Origin: Rhodococcus sp. 06-462-5
Lineage (GTDB): Bacteria; Actinomycetota; Actinomycetes; Mycobacteriales; Mycobacteriaceae
Direction of reading: 5' to 3'
Assembly: GCF_002258315.1 (NCBI RefSeq)
Contig: NZ_NOYD01000005.1
Span: 117,584-181,583, forward strand
DNA length: 64,000 bases
Part shown: positions 30,567 to 40,250 of the stretch, piece by piece
How positions within the stretch are numbered: the first letter of the stretch is position 1
How the letters are laid out: every line of letters starts with the position of its first letter
Notes under the pieces: model-generated
Databases searched by the model: none
What the model was told of the DNA's origin: nothing
What the model saw: the letters and a program-made list of their open reading frames with translations, nothing else
Program-made: the position numbers and the translations under genes

Positions 30567-30923
30567 TCAACGCAGGCGCACACACTGCATGCATCGACGG
30601 GCAGCGGGAAGAGCCTCGAGCCTGATCGCCGGGATCTCGCCACCGCACCGCTCGCAGGAACCGTACGTCCCGGCCGTGAGCCGCGAGACCGCCGCGTCGA
30701 TCTCACGAATCTCGGTTTCGGTATCGGTGATCAGCGCCGCGATCTTCGCTCGCTCGAACGCGATCGTCGACCCCTCGGGATCGTGCTCGTCGTCGTCGGT
30801 GGTCAGCCGCGATCCTTCGATCACCGACGCCAGTTCGGCCCGCAGCGACGCCAGTCGATTCTCGGCACGAGACCGCTCGGCCCCCAGTACCGCTCCGAAG
30901 TCCGTCACCGGACCAGTAGACAC
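30567..30923 (-). CDS. DksA/TraR C4-type zinc-finger protein
   Basis: A protein of about 118 residues with a coiled-coil N-terminal half (RAENRLASLRAELASVIEG, later FERAKIAALITDTETEI) and a four-cysteine zinc finger CERC...CMQC (C-x2-C-x17-C-x2-C) preceded by AGTYGSC. This is the DksA/TraR layout, whose members enter the RNA polymerase secondary channel. Such proteins in actinobacteria may affect growth-rate or stress transcription; inferred. The start is uncertain: GTG at 30923 is chosen as the first after the esxT terminator, with GTG codons at 30938 and 30908 as alternatives. It lies between rplM and the ESX-4 locus. Confidence 0.8.
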   Translation of the reverse strand: MSTGPVTDFGAVLGAERSRAENRLASLRAELASVIEGSRLTTDDDEHDPEGSTIAFERAKIAALITDTETEIREIDAAVSRLTAGTYGSCERCGGEIPAIRLEALPAARRCMQCVRLR

Positions 30924-30982
30924 CCAGGCGGTCGAAACCAGGACACCGAGCCCTCGAGAACCGGGCTCACCAGAAGACGAAA

Positions 30983-31008
30983 GCCCCGACCGATGTCTCG
31001 GTCGGGGC
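30983..31008 (-). terminator. Terminator of the ESX-4 esxU-esxT transcript
   Basis: 11-bp perfect stem GCCCCGACCGA / TCGGTCGGGGC with a four-base loop, 28 bases beyond the esxT stop. The minus-strand tail reads TTTCGTCTTCTG, moderately U-rich. Confidence 0.8.
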
Positions 31009-31035
31009 GTCCGCTCTTCTGTTCGTGACGACGGG

Positions 31036-31317
31036 TCAGCGAGCCATCCGCGCCTTGTTGGCCATCTCGACGCCGTGCATCGTCTCGCCACCGGTGCGGG
31101 CGGCCGCGACGAGGCTCGACAGAATGAGGTTGAGCTCGTCGGATGCAGAGGTCCACTGACGCTGCAGCTCGTAGTAGGACGTCATCGCGTCACCCTCCCA
31201 GGACTGGTAGAGCCGCTTCGCGGTGCTGTCCACGTCCCCGAGCAGGTCCTTGGTCACGTTCGCCTGCTTGTTCATCGCCTCGGTCAGCGCCGCGATCTGC
31301 GCGAAATCGTATTTCAT
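31036..31317 (-). CDS. esxT: WXG100 protein EsxT (ESX-4 substrate)
   Basis: A 93-residue WXG100 protein with the family turn Trp40-Glu-Gly42 (SWEGDA) between two helices. Its position downstream of a second Esx gene at the end of an eccC-led operon matches EsxT of ESX-4. These proteins are secreted as heterodimers with their partner, here EsxU. The ATG at 31317 has AAGGAG upstream. It lacks a clear YxxxD/E tail, which the partner supplies. Confidence 0.88.
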   Translation of the reverse strand: MKYDFAQIAALTEAMNKQANVTKDLLGDVDSTAKRLYQSWEGDAMTSYYELQRQWTSASDELNLILSSLVAAARTGGETMHGVEMANKARMAR

Positions 31318-31382
31318 GTCTGATCGGTCTCCTTGGTCGAGCATGGTCGTGTGGATTGTCGTGTGGTCACCGGATGCGACGT

Positions 31383-31748
31383 TCACTTGAACGAGGACAG
31401 TCCCGAGTTCAGGGATCCGGCCACCTGGTTCACGGCCGACACGTTGTCGTCGTCGGCGTCCGAGTAACCGTGGCCGTTGGTCTTGATGTCCGCGGAGATC
31501 TGTTCGAGCGCACTCCGCATCTTCTGCGCACTGGTGTCCCACTGGGCCATGACGTCCTGAAAGGACTTGCCTGCCTTGCCGACCCACGCCTCGGCGGTCT
31601 GCTCGACGATCGAGCGAACGGCCGAATTGGACGCGTTGATCGACACGCTCAGGCCTTCGATCGTGGCTCCGGCAGCGACGAGCTCCTGCGGTGTGACCGT
31701 GACGCCGTTCGACGAACCCGTTGCTTCCGGTCCCCCTGGATATCCCAC
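31383..31748 (-). CDS. esxU: WXG100-like protein EsxU (ESX-4 substrate)
   Basis: A 121-residue Esx protein with a W-x-G turn (Trp55-Val-Gly57) and a C-terminal secretion signal Tyr95-Ser-Asp-Ala-Asp99 of the YxxxD/E class. An N-terminal glycine/proline-rich extension (MGYPGGPEATGSSNG) makes it longer than the usual 100 residues, as for mycobacterial EsxU. GTG start at 31748 with AAGGAG 5 bases upstream. Followed 65 bases later by esxT, its probable partner. Confidence 0.85.
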   Translation of the reverse strand: MGYPGGPEATGSSNGVTVTPQELVAAGATIEGLSVSINASNSAVRSIVEQTAEAWVGKAGKSFQDVMAQWDTSAQKMRSALEQISADIKTNGHGYSDADDDNVSAVNQVAGSLNSGLSSFK

Positions 31749-31907
31749 TTCGACTCCTTGTCTTCGATACTCGATTCACGTGCACCCGCTGCGCACGTGC
31801 TGCTCGACCGAGAGGCCACTGTCGGCCCGCTCACTCCCCTACATCTCCTTTGACGCAACGCCCCCTCGATTCGGTTCCGACCGTGCGCGAAAAACTGTGG
31901 GCCGCTC

Positions 31908-33362
31908 TCACGACGCCGGAACGATGTCCAATGTCTGCGTTGCCTGTCCGCATTCGGCATCGATCACCGTCGCGTCGTCGCCCTCGAACTGGCAACCGAT
32001 GCTGACCTGCAGGTCGGACTCGACGAACACGCGCCAGAGCACCGTCGAATAGTCGATCGGTCTCTCGATGTAGGCGATCCCGACGCGGCCGCCGAAATCG
32101 CGGGTGGGCTCGAGAGATCCGACGGTGGAATCCGGCCCACGGGCATCGATAGCCGACCGAAGCTCGTCGGCGACCTGCTCCTGCGTCGAGCCCGGCAGCA
32201 GGTCTGCCACGGTGACGACGATCCGACGCTCGGGCGGGGTCGGCGGAATCAGCACCATGCGGTCCGGGTCGTCCACCTTCGTCCAGGTGCCCGGCAACCG
32301 CATCGACACCCGCCCGAACACGAATGTCACCGTCTCGACCGGCGTCGGCGCGTCGGCCGTCGTGGTCGGCAGCGGTTCGACGACGGACGACGACGTGGCA
32401 CTCGGGCCCATGGCAGGCGAAAAAGGTTGCGCCGCAGCACTACCGGAACCATCTGGAGACTGTCCGGCGAAGTACACAGCTGCGCAGACTATTGCGACGA
32501 CCGCCGCCGCGGCACCCGCCACGAGCACTGGTGGACGCCGCTTCTCCCGCGGCCGCCGCGGTGCGGTGACGTCGTCGAGCCATGCCGCCGATCGCGTCGT
32601 CGCGGCACGGACCGTCGGTGCCGGGACGAGGTCCGCCCCGGCTCGCCGGTACAGCGACCTGGAGACGTCGAGTCCGGTCAACCATCGAGTGGGGTGATCG
32701 ACGACGGGATCCGCTCCGTCACCGGGCACCCCCACCACGTACACCTCGTCGGGACAGTGCGGGACCGACGACCGAACGTACTCCCCGACCGCTCGTCGCC
32801 AACCATTGTCGTCACCCGTACCGAACGGCAGGATCGCGCCGGTGTCTCCGCCGTGCGCCCCCGATTCGTCGAGGACGACGACGGACGTATCGAGGGGCCC
32901 GACTTCGACGACGACTGCGGCGGACGGCGCGCGTTCACCCGACCACGACAGGGCCGCCTCGGCCGTCTCCACGAGCACCACCTCGTTCGCCGAGGTCGCG
33001 AACAGTGCGCGAACAATGCCCGATCGCTGCTCGCCCCAGGTCGACGGATACGCGATCTCGAGCACGTCGAGTCGGTCGTGCACCCCGGCACCCTGCAGGG
33101 CCGACCACACGATTCCGTGGAGTACCGCCTCCCGGTCCCACACCGTGCTCCCCACCGGGATCGACGCATCGTCGATACAGAGCAGGGGCGGAATCTCGTC
33201 TCCCGCCGCGCCCCGGCCGAACACCAGGCGGCCACCCTCCACCGTGGCGAACGCCGATCCGACGCTCTCTCGCGGACCCTCGAAGGCTCCGCCCGTGGCG
33301 ACGACGGATATCTCCGTGTAGCCCAGATGCACTGCGGCATAACGCCACGAGGGGCTCGTCAA
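31908..33362 (-). CDS. Type VII secretion-associated protein (Rv3446c-like)
   Basis: A 484-residue protein at the Rv3446c position of ESX-4. Residues 1 to about 230 look like a degenerate Hsp70/actin fold: DVLEIAYPSTWGEQR, VVLVETAEAALSW and AVVVEVGPLDTSVVVL resemble Hsp70 strands, but the nucleotide motifs are eroded. A transmembrane helix follows at about 275-300 (VLVAGAAAAVVAIVCAAVYF), then an outer domain ending GCQFEGDDATVIDAECGQ, whose two cysteines could form a disulphide. The start is taken as TTG at 33362, overlapping the eccC stop (TTGA); GTG at 33332 is an alternative. Role in ESX-4 unknown. Confidence 0.82.
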   Translation of the reverse strand: MTSPSWRYAAVHLGYTEISVVATGGAFEGPRESVGSAFATVEGGRLVFGRGAAGDEIPPLLCIDDASIPVGSTVWDREAVLHGIVWSALQGAGVHDRLDVLEIAYPSTWGEQRSGIVRALFATSANEVVLVETAEAALSWSGERAPSAAVVVEVGPLDTSVVVLDESGAHGGDTGAILPFGTGDDNGWRRAVGEYVRSSVPHCPDEVYVVGVPGDGADPVVDHPTRWLTGLDVSRSLYRRAGADLVPAPTVRAATTRSAAWLDDVTAPRRPREKRRPPVLVAGAAAAVVAIVCAAVYFAGQSPDGSGSAAAQPFSPAMGPSATSSSVVEPLPTTTADAPTPVETVTFVFGRVSMRLPGTWTKVDDPDRMVLIPPTPPERRIVVTVADLLPGSTQEQVADELRSAIDARGPDSTVGSLEPTRDFGGRVGIAYIERPIDYSTVLWRVFVESDLQVSIGCQFEGDDATVIDAECGQATQTLDIVPAS

Positions 33363-36300
33363 CTCGAATGTCCGAGCTGGACGAGTGCCTGGCCCGAGCG
33401 GTCGACGAATACCCCACGTCCGGGCGGCATGGCGCTGGGACGTACCGTCCCGAGCAGATTCCCCTCGTCGCGGCTTCCGCTCATGACCAGTCCCGGCGTC
33501 ACCAGATCGCGCAACCGTCCGATCACCGGGTCGAACAGCGCCCGGCCTGCCCCGCCGGAACGACGCGCGACGATGACGTGCAGCCCGATGTCCCGTGCAT
33601 GGGGAAGGTGTTCCACCAACGGGGCCAACGGATTTCCCGACGACGTGGCGACCAGGTCGTAGTCGTCGACGACGACGAACACCTCCGGGCCGTTCCACCA
33701 CGACCGTTCGCGAAGCTGCTGCTGGGTCACGTCCGCACCCGGCATGCGATCGGCCATGCGGCCGGCGAGGTCGACGAGCATGGCCGTCAGCGTCGCCTGC
33801 GAGGCCGCATACCCGGCCAGATGCTCGGAATCGACTGCGCCGAGGAGAGTTCGGCGATAGTCCGCGACGATGAGTTTGACCGAGTCGGACGAGTTCGCCT
33901 CGACGAGCGATCGACAGATTCCGCGCAACAGAGAAGTCTTGCCGCACTCGCTGTCGCCGAACACGACGAAGTGTGGATTCTCCGCGAAATCGACCACGAC
34001 CGGTGCCAATTCGGCCTCGTCGATGCCGATGGGAACTCCGAGCTCGGGGATACCGCCACGGGTTCGCGGCCACGCATCGCCGAGTCGATCGAGAACTGCG
34101 GATCGTTCGAGCAGCTCCGGCAGCATCCGCACCGGCGGCGCCGGGGTTCCCGCGGATGCAGCCGTGATCGCGGCGACCGACTCACCGACGGCGCGAGACA
34201 GGTCGTCGACGGAACAGACGTCGTCCACCCGTGGAAGTGCGATCAGCAGATGCAGTCCGTCCCTTGTCATGCCCCGGCCCGGACGCCCCTCGGGAACGCT
34301 CGCGGCCTTGGCTCGGCCCATGTCCGAATCAGACGGATCTCCCAGCCGCAGTTCCAGTCGGGTACCGATCAGGTCCTTGGTCGCAGGCCGAACTTCCGCC
34401 CACCGCGATGCGGTGAGGATCAGGTGCAGACCGAAGGCGAGGCCCTGCGTCGTCAAGGTGGCGATCTGCTGTTCGAGACTCTCGAAATCGGACCTGATGG
34501 ACGGCCAGCCGTCGATGACGAGAAAGACGTCACCGAACCGATCCTCGGGGTCGACGGGTTGGGTTGCGCGTCGACGTCGGAACTCCGCCATCGAGTCGAT
34601 CCCGCGATCACGGAATGTCCTCTCTCGCTGCCGAACGACGCCGGCGACCTCGGCCACGGTCCGCCGAACCCGATCGACATCGAGTCGGTTGGCCACCGAT
34701 CCGACGTGCGGCAGATCGGCCAGCCCGGCCAGCGTTCCGCCGCCGAAATCCAAACAGTAGAACTGGACCTGCGCGGGCGAGTGCGTCATCGCGAGAGCCA
34801 GGATCAACGACCGAAGCGCCGTCGACTTACCCGATTGCGGGGCACCGACGATGGCGACGTGGCCTGCAGCACCGGACAGATCGACGGTCAGCAGATCGCG
34901 GCGCTGATCGAAAGGCCGGTCGATGATGCCGATCGGGGCACGCAGGGCGGCGAGCGGACCGATGCGCTCGGTCAGAACCGATCCGGGCAGCAACCGGTTC
35001 AACGTCGGTGCGGTGTCCAACGGCGGCAACCACACCTCGTGGGCCGGCATTCCGCGACCCCGAATTCGTCCGACGACCACGTCGAGCACCGTCGCACCGG
35101 TGCTCTCGGAGTCGACCGGATCGGGCTGCGCCTCCGGCGCAGTGGCAGCCTCGATGCGGCCGAGATCGATGGAGTCGAGCGGTACCGCGTAGGCGGTGAA
35201 GGGCTTCGGCCTGATGTCGCCTCCGAGCGTGGGCCGCGCGCCAGGACCGGAACGCGGCGGCGCGTACGGACCGGAGACGTACGCCGCAGCGAACCTGACG
35301 ATCTCGGCCGAATCGCACTTGAGGTAGCCCGCACCCGGCTGCGCAGGCAGGTGATAGGCGTCGGGAACTCCGAGCACCGATCGAGACTCGTTCGCGGAGA
35401 ACGTCTTCAGGCCTATTCGGTACGAAAGATGACTGTCGAGACCGCGCAATTTTCCTTCTTCGAGGCGCTGGCTGGCGAGCAGCAAGTGCATGTGGAGAGA
35501 CCGTCCGAGTCGGCCGATCGCGACGAACAGTTCGGCGAATTCAGGTTGCTGGCTGAGCAATTCCGAGAACTCGTCGACCACCACGAACAGGGCGGGCATC
35601 GGTGCCAGGTCCGCTCCCGCGGCTCGTGCCCTCAGGTAGTCGGAGACGTTCGCGAAGTTGCCGGCCGAACGCAGCGACTCCTGCCGACGGTTCATCTCAC
35701 CGGCCAACGCATCGCGCATTCGATCCACCAACGCCAGGTCCTCGGACAGGTTGGTGATGACCGCGGCCACGTGCGGTGCCGACTCCAGGCCAGTGAATGT
35801 CGCGCCGCCCTTGAAGTCGACGAGGACCAGGTTCAGCTGTTCCGGCGAGTGAGTCGACACCAAGCCGAGCACGAGCGTGCGGAGGAACTCGGATTTTCCG
35901 GAACCCGTTGCCCCGATACACAATCCGTGAGGTCCCATGCCGTTCTCGGCGGATTCCTTCAGATCGATCTCGACGGCGCTGCCATCGGGGGCGACACCGA
36001 TCGGTACCCGCAGCCTCTCGCGTCCGCGCCGCATCGTCCACGCTCGATCCGTGTCGAATGCGCCGACATCGGCGATACCGACCAGGCTGTTCCATCCCGA
36101 GATCGGGGTTCCGCCGTCGTCCACGACGTCGACGACCGACGAGGACGACGGCGCACGATACGGCGACAGGCGTCGAGCCACGGCGTGCGCCTGGGTGGTG
36201 CTCATCGAATCCGCGACGGCGAACACCTCGACCGTGGTTCCGCTGACCGCTCCGATCGACCCGTTCTCGGCGAAGAGTTGGAGACCACGCGATGCGGCGA

Positions 36301-37357
36301 GTCCGGGGCACAGGCCGGACAGATCGATGATCGTGACGGAATCGAGGCCCGTGTCGGTGAGATCGGTCGATCGGTTGTCCAGAAGCCCGCCGTCCACCAC
36401 GATCACCAACTGCACGACGCCTGCAACCGGCACAGCTCCGCGCGCGAACCGATTCCGCATCGACAGCACGTCGCCGAGCGCGCCCTCGAGTTCGAGGAAA
36501 CTGCCGAAGATCATCCGAGCGGACCCGGCCCCGTCGCGCAGAGCGTCGTGCTGAGTGTGCGGAAGCCACTTGGCCCACTCCCACTGCTGCACGGTGTCCG
36601 GACCGCAGACGATCGCGACAGCGACGTGGTCGGGTCCGTGAAAGCTGCACAGCGAGGCCAACATCGCGCGCACCATGGCTCGGGCGTCGTCTCGGTCTCC
36701 GGCGATGGACAACGCCGCGAATCCCCTCAGTGACACCGCAGTCGGCAGCGCGGCCACCACCGAATGCGCCCGTACGAAACGCCGCAGAGACACTGCCGAG
36801 ACGGGTTCGAGTTCTTCCACCGGCCCGGTCTCCGGTGGAACCAGTCGAGTGGCAAGCCGCTGATCCCCAAGGCCGACGCGTACGTGGGCGAAATCCGGAT
36901 CCGACAGTCGCCGTTCCCACATCCGCTCGGTTCCGGCGATCGACCACAATGTCTCGGGGGCCGGGTGACTCCATTCGAGCGCTCGGCGTTGCGCGCGCTC
37001 GGTCTCGGCGACGTCGCGGCGGAGCTGATCCAGATAGCGGAGGTAGTCCTTGCGGTCCTCGTTCGCCTCGGCCGTCCGCGCTCCGCCCGACTTCCCGCCA
37101 CCGGCCAACATCCCCACCATGGACATCAACATCATGGCCGGGAACATCAACATCATCGGGTTCGCCGCTGCCCCGGAGGTGAACATCAGCGCGACCATCC
37201 CGACCATCGCGGCCACCATCACCAGCGGCATCAGCTTCATCAGCAGATTGCCCGGCACCGCGCGCGGGATCTCCGGCGGCGACTGCAGGGTGACTTCACC
37301 GCCCGGCGATCGAGGTACTTCCCGTCGGGCACCGCGAACGAAACGCACGGTACTCAT
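33359..37357 (-). CDS. eccC4: ESX-4 secretion ATPase EccC
   Basis: A 1332-residue FtsK/SpoIIIE-type motor that recognises substrates and powers type VII secretion. Two N-terminal transmembrane segments (about residues 38-85, methionine-rich) precede three ATPase domains with P-loops GATGSGKSE (about 482), GAPQSGKST (about 839) and GDSECGKTS (about 1136). All three Walker A lysines are present. The first domain has Walker B VLVDFKGG. It is a single polypeptide rather than the split EccCa/EccCb form, as in ESX-4. The ATG at 37357 has a G-rich site upstream. Leads the operon eccC - Rv3446c-like - esxU - esxT. Confidence 0.95.
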   Translation of the reverse strand: MSTVRFVRGARREVPRSPGGEVTLQSPPEIPRAVPGNLLMKLMPLVMVAAMVGMVALMFTSGAAANPMMLMFPAMMLMSMVGMLAGGGKSGGARTAEANEDRKDYLRYLDQLRRDVAETERAQRRALEWSHPAPETLWSIAGTERMWERRLSDPDFAHVRVGLGDQRLATRLVPPETGPVEELEPVSAVSLRRFVRAHSVVAALPTAVSLRGFAALSIAGDRDDARAMVRAMLASLCSFHGPDHVAVAIVCGPDTVQQWEWAKWLPHTQHDALRDGAGSARMIFGSFLELEGALGDVLSMRNRFARGAVPVAGVVQLVIVVDGGLLDNRSTDLTDTGLDSVTIIDLSGLCPGLAASRGLQLFAENGSIGAVSGTTVEVFAVADSMSTTQAHAVARRLSPYRAPSSSSVVDVVDDGGTPISGWNSLVGIADVGAFDTDRAWTMRRGRERLRVPIGVAPDGSAVEIDLKESAENGMGPHGLCIGATGSGKSEFLRTLVLGLVSTHSPEQLNLVLVDFKGGATFTGLESAPHVAAVITNLSEDLALVDRMRDALAGEMNRRQESLRSAGNFANVSDYLRARAAGADLAPMPALFVVVDEFSELLSQQPEFAELFVAIGRLGRSLHMHLLLASQRLEEGKLRGLDSHLSYRIGLKTFSANESRSVLGVPDAYHLPAQPGAGYLKCDSAEIVRFAAAYVSGPYAPPRSGPGARPTLGGDIRPKPFTAYAVPLDSIDLGRIEAATAPEAQPDPVDSESTGATVLDVVVGRIRGRGMPAHEVWLPPLDTAPTLNRLLPGSVLTERIGPLAALRAPIGIIDRPFDQRRDLLTVDLSGAAGHVAIVGAPQSGKSTALRSLILALAMTHSPAQVQFYCLDFGGGTLAGLADLPHVGSVANRLDVDRVRRTVAEVAGVVRQRERTFRDRGIDSMAEFRRRRATQPVDPEDRFGDVFLVIDGWPSIRSDFESLEQQIATLTTQGLAFGLHLILTASRWAEVRPATKDLIGTRLELRLGDPSDSDMGRAKAASVPEGRPGRGMTRDGLHLLIALPRVDDVCSVDDLSRAVGESVAAITAASAGTPAPPVRMLPELLERSAVLDRLGDAWPRTRGGIPELGVPIGIDEAELAPVVVDFAENPHFVVFGDSECGKTSLLRGICRSLVEANSSDSVKLIVADYRRTLLGAVDSEHLAGYAASQATLTAMLVDLAGRMADRMPGADVTQQQLRERSWWNGPEVFVVVDDYDLVATSSGNPLAPLVEHLPHARDIGLHVIVARRSGGAGRALFDPVIGRLRDLVTPGLVMSGSRDEGNLLGTVRPSAMPPGRGVFVDRSGQALVQLGHSS

Positions 37358-37569
37358 CGATCCGCCCCCACGGCCACGCCCCCAAGAACTGCATCGCGGC
37401 GGCCTCCCCCCGAGGCCGCAGGACGACAGGCTAACGCATCGAAGACCGGGTGGTCCACAGCTGCCGTCCCACCCCCGGAGGGTCGAGAAATAGAACGCTG
37501 CCCGACGCCGTTGCACTCTGATGTGGCTCTTCGGCCGCGTGCTCGACGAACGAAAGGCTGGCCCCAACC

Positions 37570-38559
37570 GTGTCCGTACCTCTGTCCATCCTCGATCTCG
37601 CTCATGTCGGCGAGGGCGAAACAGTCCGCGACAGCTTCGATGCAAGCGTCGCACTCGCTCAGCATGCCGAGAACTGGGGATACCGACGCATCTGGTACGC
37701 CGAGCACCACAACATGAAGACGATCGCGTCGTCGGCCACGTCGGTTCTCATCGCGCACGTCGCTGCCAACACCGAGCGAATCCGGCTCGGATCCGGCGGG
37801 ATCATGCTTCCCAATCACGCGCCGCTGACCATTGCCGAGCAGTTCGGCACCTTGGCGACGCTGCACCCGGGACGAATCGATCTGGGTCTGGGCCGCGCCC
37901 CCGGCAGCGACCAGGTGACGATGCGGGCGATGCGGCGCGATCCCGCGTCGTCCGATCGCTTTCCCCAGGACGTCCAGGAACTGCAGGGCTACCTGTCGTC
38001 CGAGTCCCTGATCCCCGGAGTGAGTGCGACTCCCGGCGCCGGTACCGAGGTACCGCTGTACATCCTTGGGTCGTCGCTCTTCGGCGCGCAGCTCGCTGCC
38101 GCACTCGGCCTGCCCTTTGCGTTCGCCTCGCACTTCGCACCCGACGCCCTCGAGCAGGCCGTCGAGATCTATCGACGCGACTTCCGACCGTCCGCGCAAT
38201 TGTCGGAGCCGCACCTGATCGTGGGTGTGAACGTGATCGCGGCCGATTCGCTGGCCGAGGCACAGGCGCAGTTCCTGCACACCAAGCGCAGTCGCGTCAG
38301 CCTGCTGCTCGGCCGCGGCCGGACCTTCACCGACGAAGAAGCCGACATGGTCCTCGAAGCGCCTGCGGGCCAACAGATCGCGAAGATGACCAAGTACTCG
38401 GCGGTCGGCACTGCGGACATGGTGAAGGACTACCTCGATCGATTCGCCGAACGCACGGGGGCGGACGAGCTGATTGTCGCGTCCGGTGTGTCCGACCGCG
38501 CATCGTGGCTTCGCTCGTTCGAGTTGCTCGCACAGGTCAGTGATCTGGTTCCTGCCTGA
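37570..38559 (+). CDS. LLM-class flavin-dependent oxidoreductase
   Basis: A 329-residue luciferase-like protein of the FMN-dependent MsnO8-type group. Family marks are [54 protein letters not shown] (residues 100-115) and [25 protein letters not shown]. It starts at GTG 37570; AAAGG lies 14 bases upstream. It is inserted between divergent eccC and eccD of ESX-4, where M. tuberculosis has no gene. A hairpin at 38630-38655 separates it from eccD, so it probably forms its own transcript. Nothing in its sequence suggests a secretion role. Substrate unknown. Confidence 0.85.
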   Translation: MSVPLSILDLAHVGEGETVRDSFDASVALAQHAENWGYRRIWYAEHHNMKTIASSATSVLIAHVAANTERIRLGSGGIMLPNHAPLTIAEQFGTLATLHPGRIDLGLGRAPGSDQVTMRAMRRDPASSDRFPQDVQELQGYLSSESLIPGVSATPGAGTEVPLYILGSSLFGAQLAAALGLPFAFASHFAPDALEQAVEIYRRDFRPSAQLSEPHLIVGVNVIAADSLAEAQAQFLHTKRSRVSLLLGRGRTFTDEEADMVLEAPAGQQIAKMTKYSAVGTADMVKDYLDRFAERTGADELIVASGVSDRASWLRSFELLAQVSDLVPA

Positions 38560-38629
38560 GAGCTGCGCGCGTCGCCGGCAGATCCCGACGGGCGGTTGCT
38601 TGTCGCCGTGATGTCGTAAGGTTTGGACA

Positions 38630-38655
38630 CCGATGCCCACTGGGGCGGGCATCGG
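38630..38655 (+). terminator. Possible terminator after the LLM oxidoreductase gene
   Basis: 9-bp stem CCGATGCCC / GGGCATCGG with an eight-base loop, 71 bases beyond the stop and 33 bases before the eccD start. No U-tract follows, so it could equally be an eccD leader structure. Confidence 0.35.
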
Positions 38656-38687
38656 CACGCGAATCGTACGTATCCGGGGGGATCTTC

Positions 38688-40250
38688 ATGACACGCGCCG
38701 ACAGCCGTCCATCGGCCGGCCATGCGCCGCCGCGCACAGCACCTGCCGATCCGACACAGTCACCCACCGCGCCGGACACGAGTCGGCGGGCGTCGGGCGC
38801 GCAGGCCGTCTTCGCGCAGGAAGTCTGTCGGGTGACGGTATTGGCCAGGTCCACGCAGGTGGACATGGCGCTGCCGGTGGACGTTCCGGTATCGCTTCTC
38901 GTTCCGGGAATCGTCGACATGATTTCGGCTCATAGTCCTGGTTCGGGACGCGGTGAGCCGAGCGACGGGGATCGAGCGTCGGACGGGTTGCCCGTTGCGT
39001 GGACGCTCGCACGGATCGGGTTTCCACCGTTGTCGCCGACTGCGACGTTGGCCGAGCTGTCGGTGCGAGACGGGGAACTGCTCGTGCTGGGTGTAGCCGA
39101 GCGCCCCGCGCCGGTTCCGCTGTTCGACGACCTCATGTATTCCGTTGCACGGTCGGGTAGTGACGATGTTCCGCACTGGACTGCCCGTACGGCGCGGACA
39201 GTGGGTTCGGTCGTCACCGGTCTGCTGGTGTTGCTGGCGTGCGCGGTCGTGTTGCGTGAGCCGATCCGCGCGGGAACCGAGCACGTCGGCAGTCTCGTCG
39301 AGGGGCTGGCTGCCGTCACTGCGTCGATTCTCTTCGCGATTGCGGGTGTGATTCTGGGGCGGGTGTATCACCAGAACGCCGTCGCTGTCCTCCTCGGCGG
39401 ATGTGCCGTCGCGCTGATGTTCACCGGCGGAACCGTGCTGGTACCCGGGCAGTTCGGTGCGGCTCAGCTGATGTTGGGTTCGGCCATGGCAGGCGCTGTG
39501 GCGCTGCTGTCACTTCGTATCGGCGGGACCGGGTTCGCTGTGTTCACCGCTGCGATCGTGCTCGCACTGCTGACGTTCGCTGCTTCGGTGTGCACATTGT
39601 TCACCTCCGTTCCGCAGCCGACCATCGGCACGGCGGCTGCCCTCACCGGCCTGGCGGGGATTGCGCTCTCTGCCCGAGTGTCGATGATGCAGGCCAAGTT
39701 GCCGCTTCCACCGGTTCCCACCGCAGGAGCACCGTTGGACACGGTGGAGGAAGCCGAACTCGACGCGATCTCGTTCGCCGATCTGCAGGCCGCCGCAGCC
39801 CGGGCGCGTAGCTGTCTGACCGGATTGCTGTCGGCGTTCACCGTCGCCGTGGTGGCGGGCGTGCTCGTTGCGGCGGCAGCCGACTCCGCCGGTGGCGTGC
39901 GGTGGCCTGCGGTCGCGCTCGCGGGATTGTGCGCGCTCGTCCTGCTGCTGCGTGGACGCACCTATGCGGTGGTGACCCACGCTGTTCCGCTGGTCGCAGG
40001 CGGAACGACAATTCTGCTGGCGCTCCTCGTCGGTGCGGTCGTTGCACTACCCGAATACTCTCTCGCCCTGTTCGGTGTGGCACTGGCCGGCGCAGTGACG
40101 GCATCGATCTTCGGGGCTTTCGTGCCCACACGCACGTATTCGCCGGTGATCCGGCGATCGGCAGAACTGCTCGAATACGCCACCATCGCTCTGGTCATTC
40201 CGATCGCAGTGTGGGTGTGCGGTCTGTACAGCGTCGTTCGCGGGCTGTGA
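38688..40250 (+). CDS. eccD4: ESX-4 membrane protein EccD
   Basis: A 520-residue integral membrane protein. A ubiquitin-like cytosolic domain occupies about residues 42-130 (VCRVTVLARSTQVDMALPVDVPVSLLVPGIV) after a proline-rich leader. From about residue 165 on there are eleven or so hydrophobic helices, the EccD pattern that forms the membrane vestibule of the ESX pore. GGGGGGA lies upstream of the ATG. Overlaps mycP by 4 bases (GTGA), so the two are translationally coupled. Confidence 0.93.
   Translation: MTRADSRPSAGHAPPRTAPADPTQSPTAPDTSRRASGAQAVFAQEVCRVTVLARSTQVDMALPVDVPVSLLVPGIVDMISAHSPGSGRGEPSDGDRASDGLPVAWTLARIGFPPLSPTATLAELSVRDGELLVLGVAERPAPVPLFDDLMYSVARSGSDDVPHWTARTARTVGSVVTGLLVLLACAVVLREPIRAGTEHVGSLVEGLAAVTASILFAIAGVILGRVYHQNAVAVLLGGCAVALMFTGGTVLVPGQFGAAQLMLGSAMAGAVALLSLRIGGTGFAVFTAAIVLALLTFAASVCTLFTSVPQPTIGTAAALTGLAGIALSARVSMMQAKLPLPPVPTAGAPLDTVEEAELDAISFADLQAAAARARSCLTGLLSAFTVAVVAGVLVAAAADSAGGVRWPAVALAGLCALVLLLRGRTYAVVTHAVPLVAGGTTILLALLVGAVVALPEYSLALFGVALAGAVTASIFGAFVPTRTYSPVIRRSAELLEYATIALVIPIAVWVCGLYSVVRGL

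Noticed and set aside
30924..31091. 5' extension of the DksA/TraR-type gene
   Set aside because: It would read through the esxT terminator and into esxT; the extra sequence is low-complexity.
32582..36733. A 1383-codon open frame on the plus strand opposite eccC
   Set aside because: Arg/Pro/Asp-rich translation without domains, exactly antisense to a gene with three intact P-loops; long antisense frames are expected in high-GC codon-biased genes.
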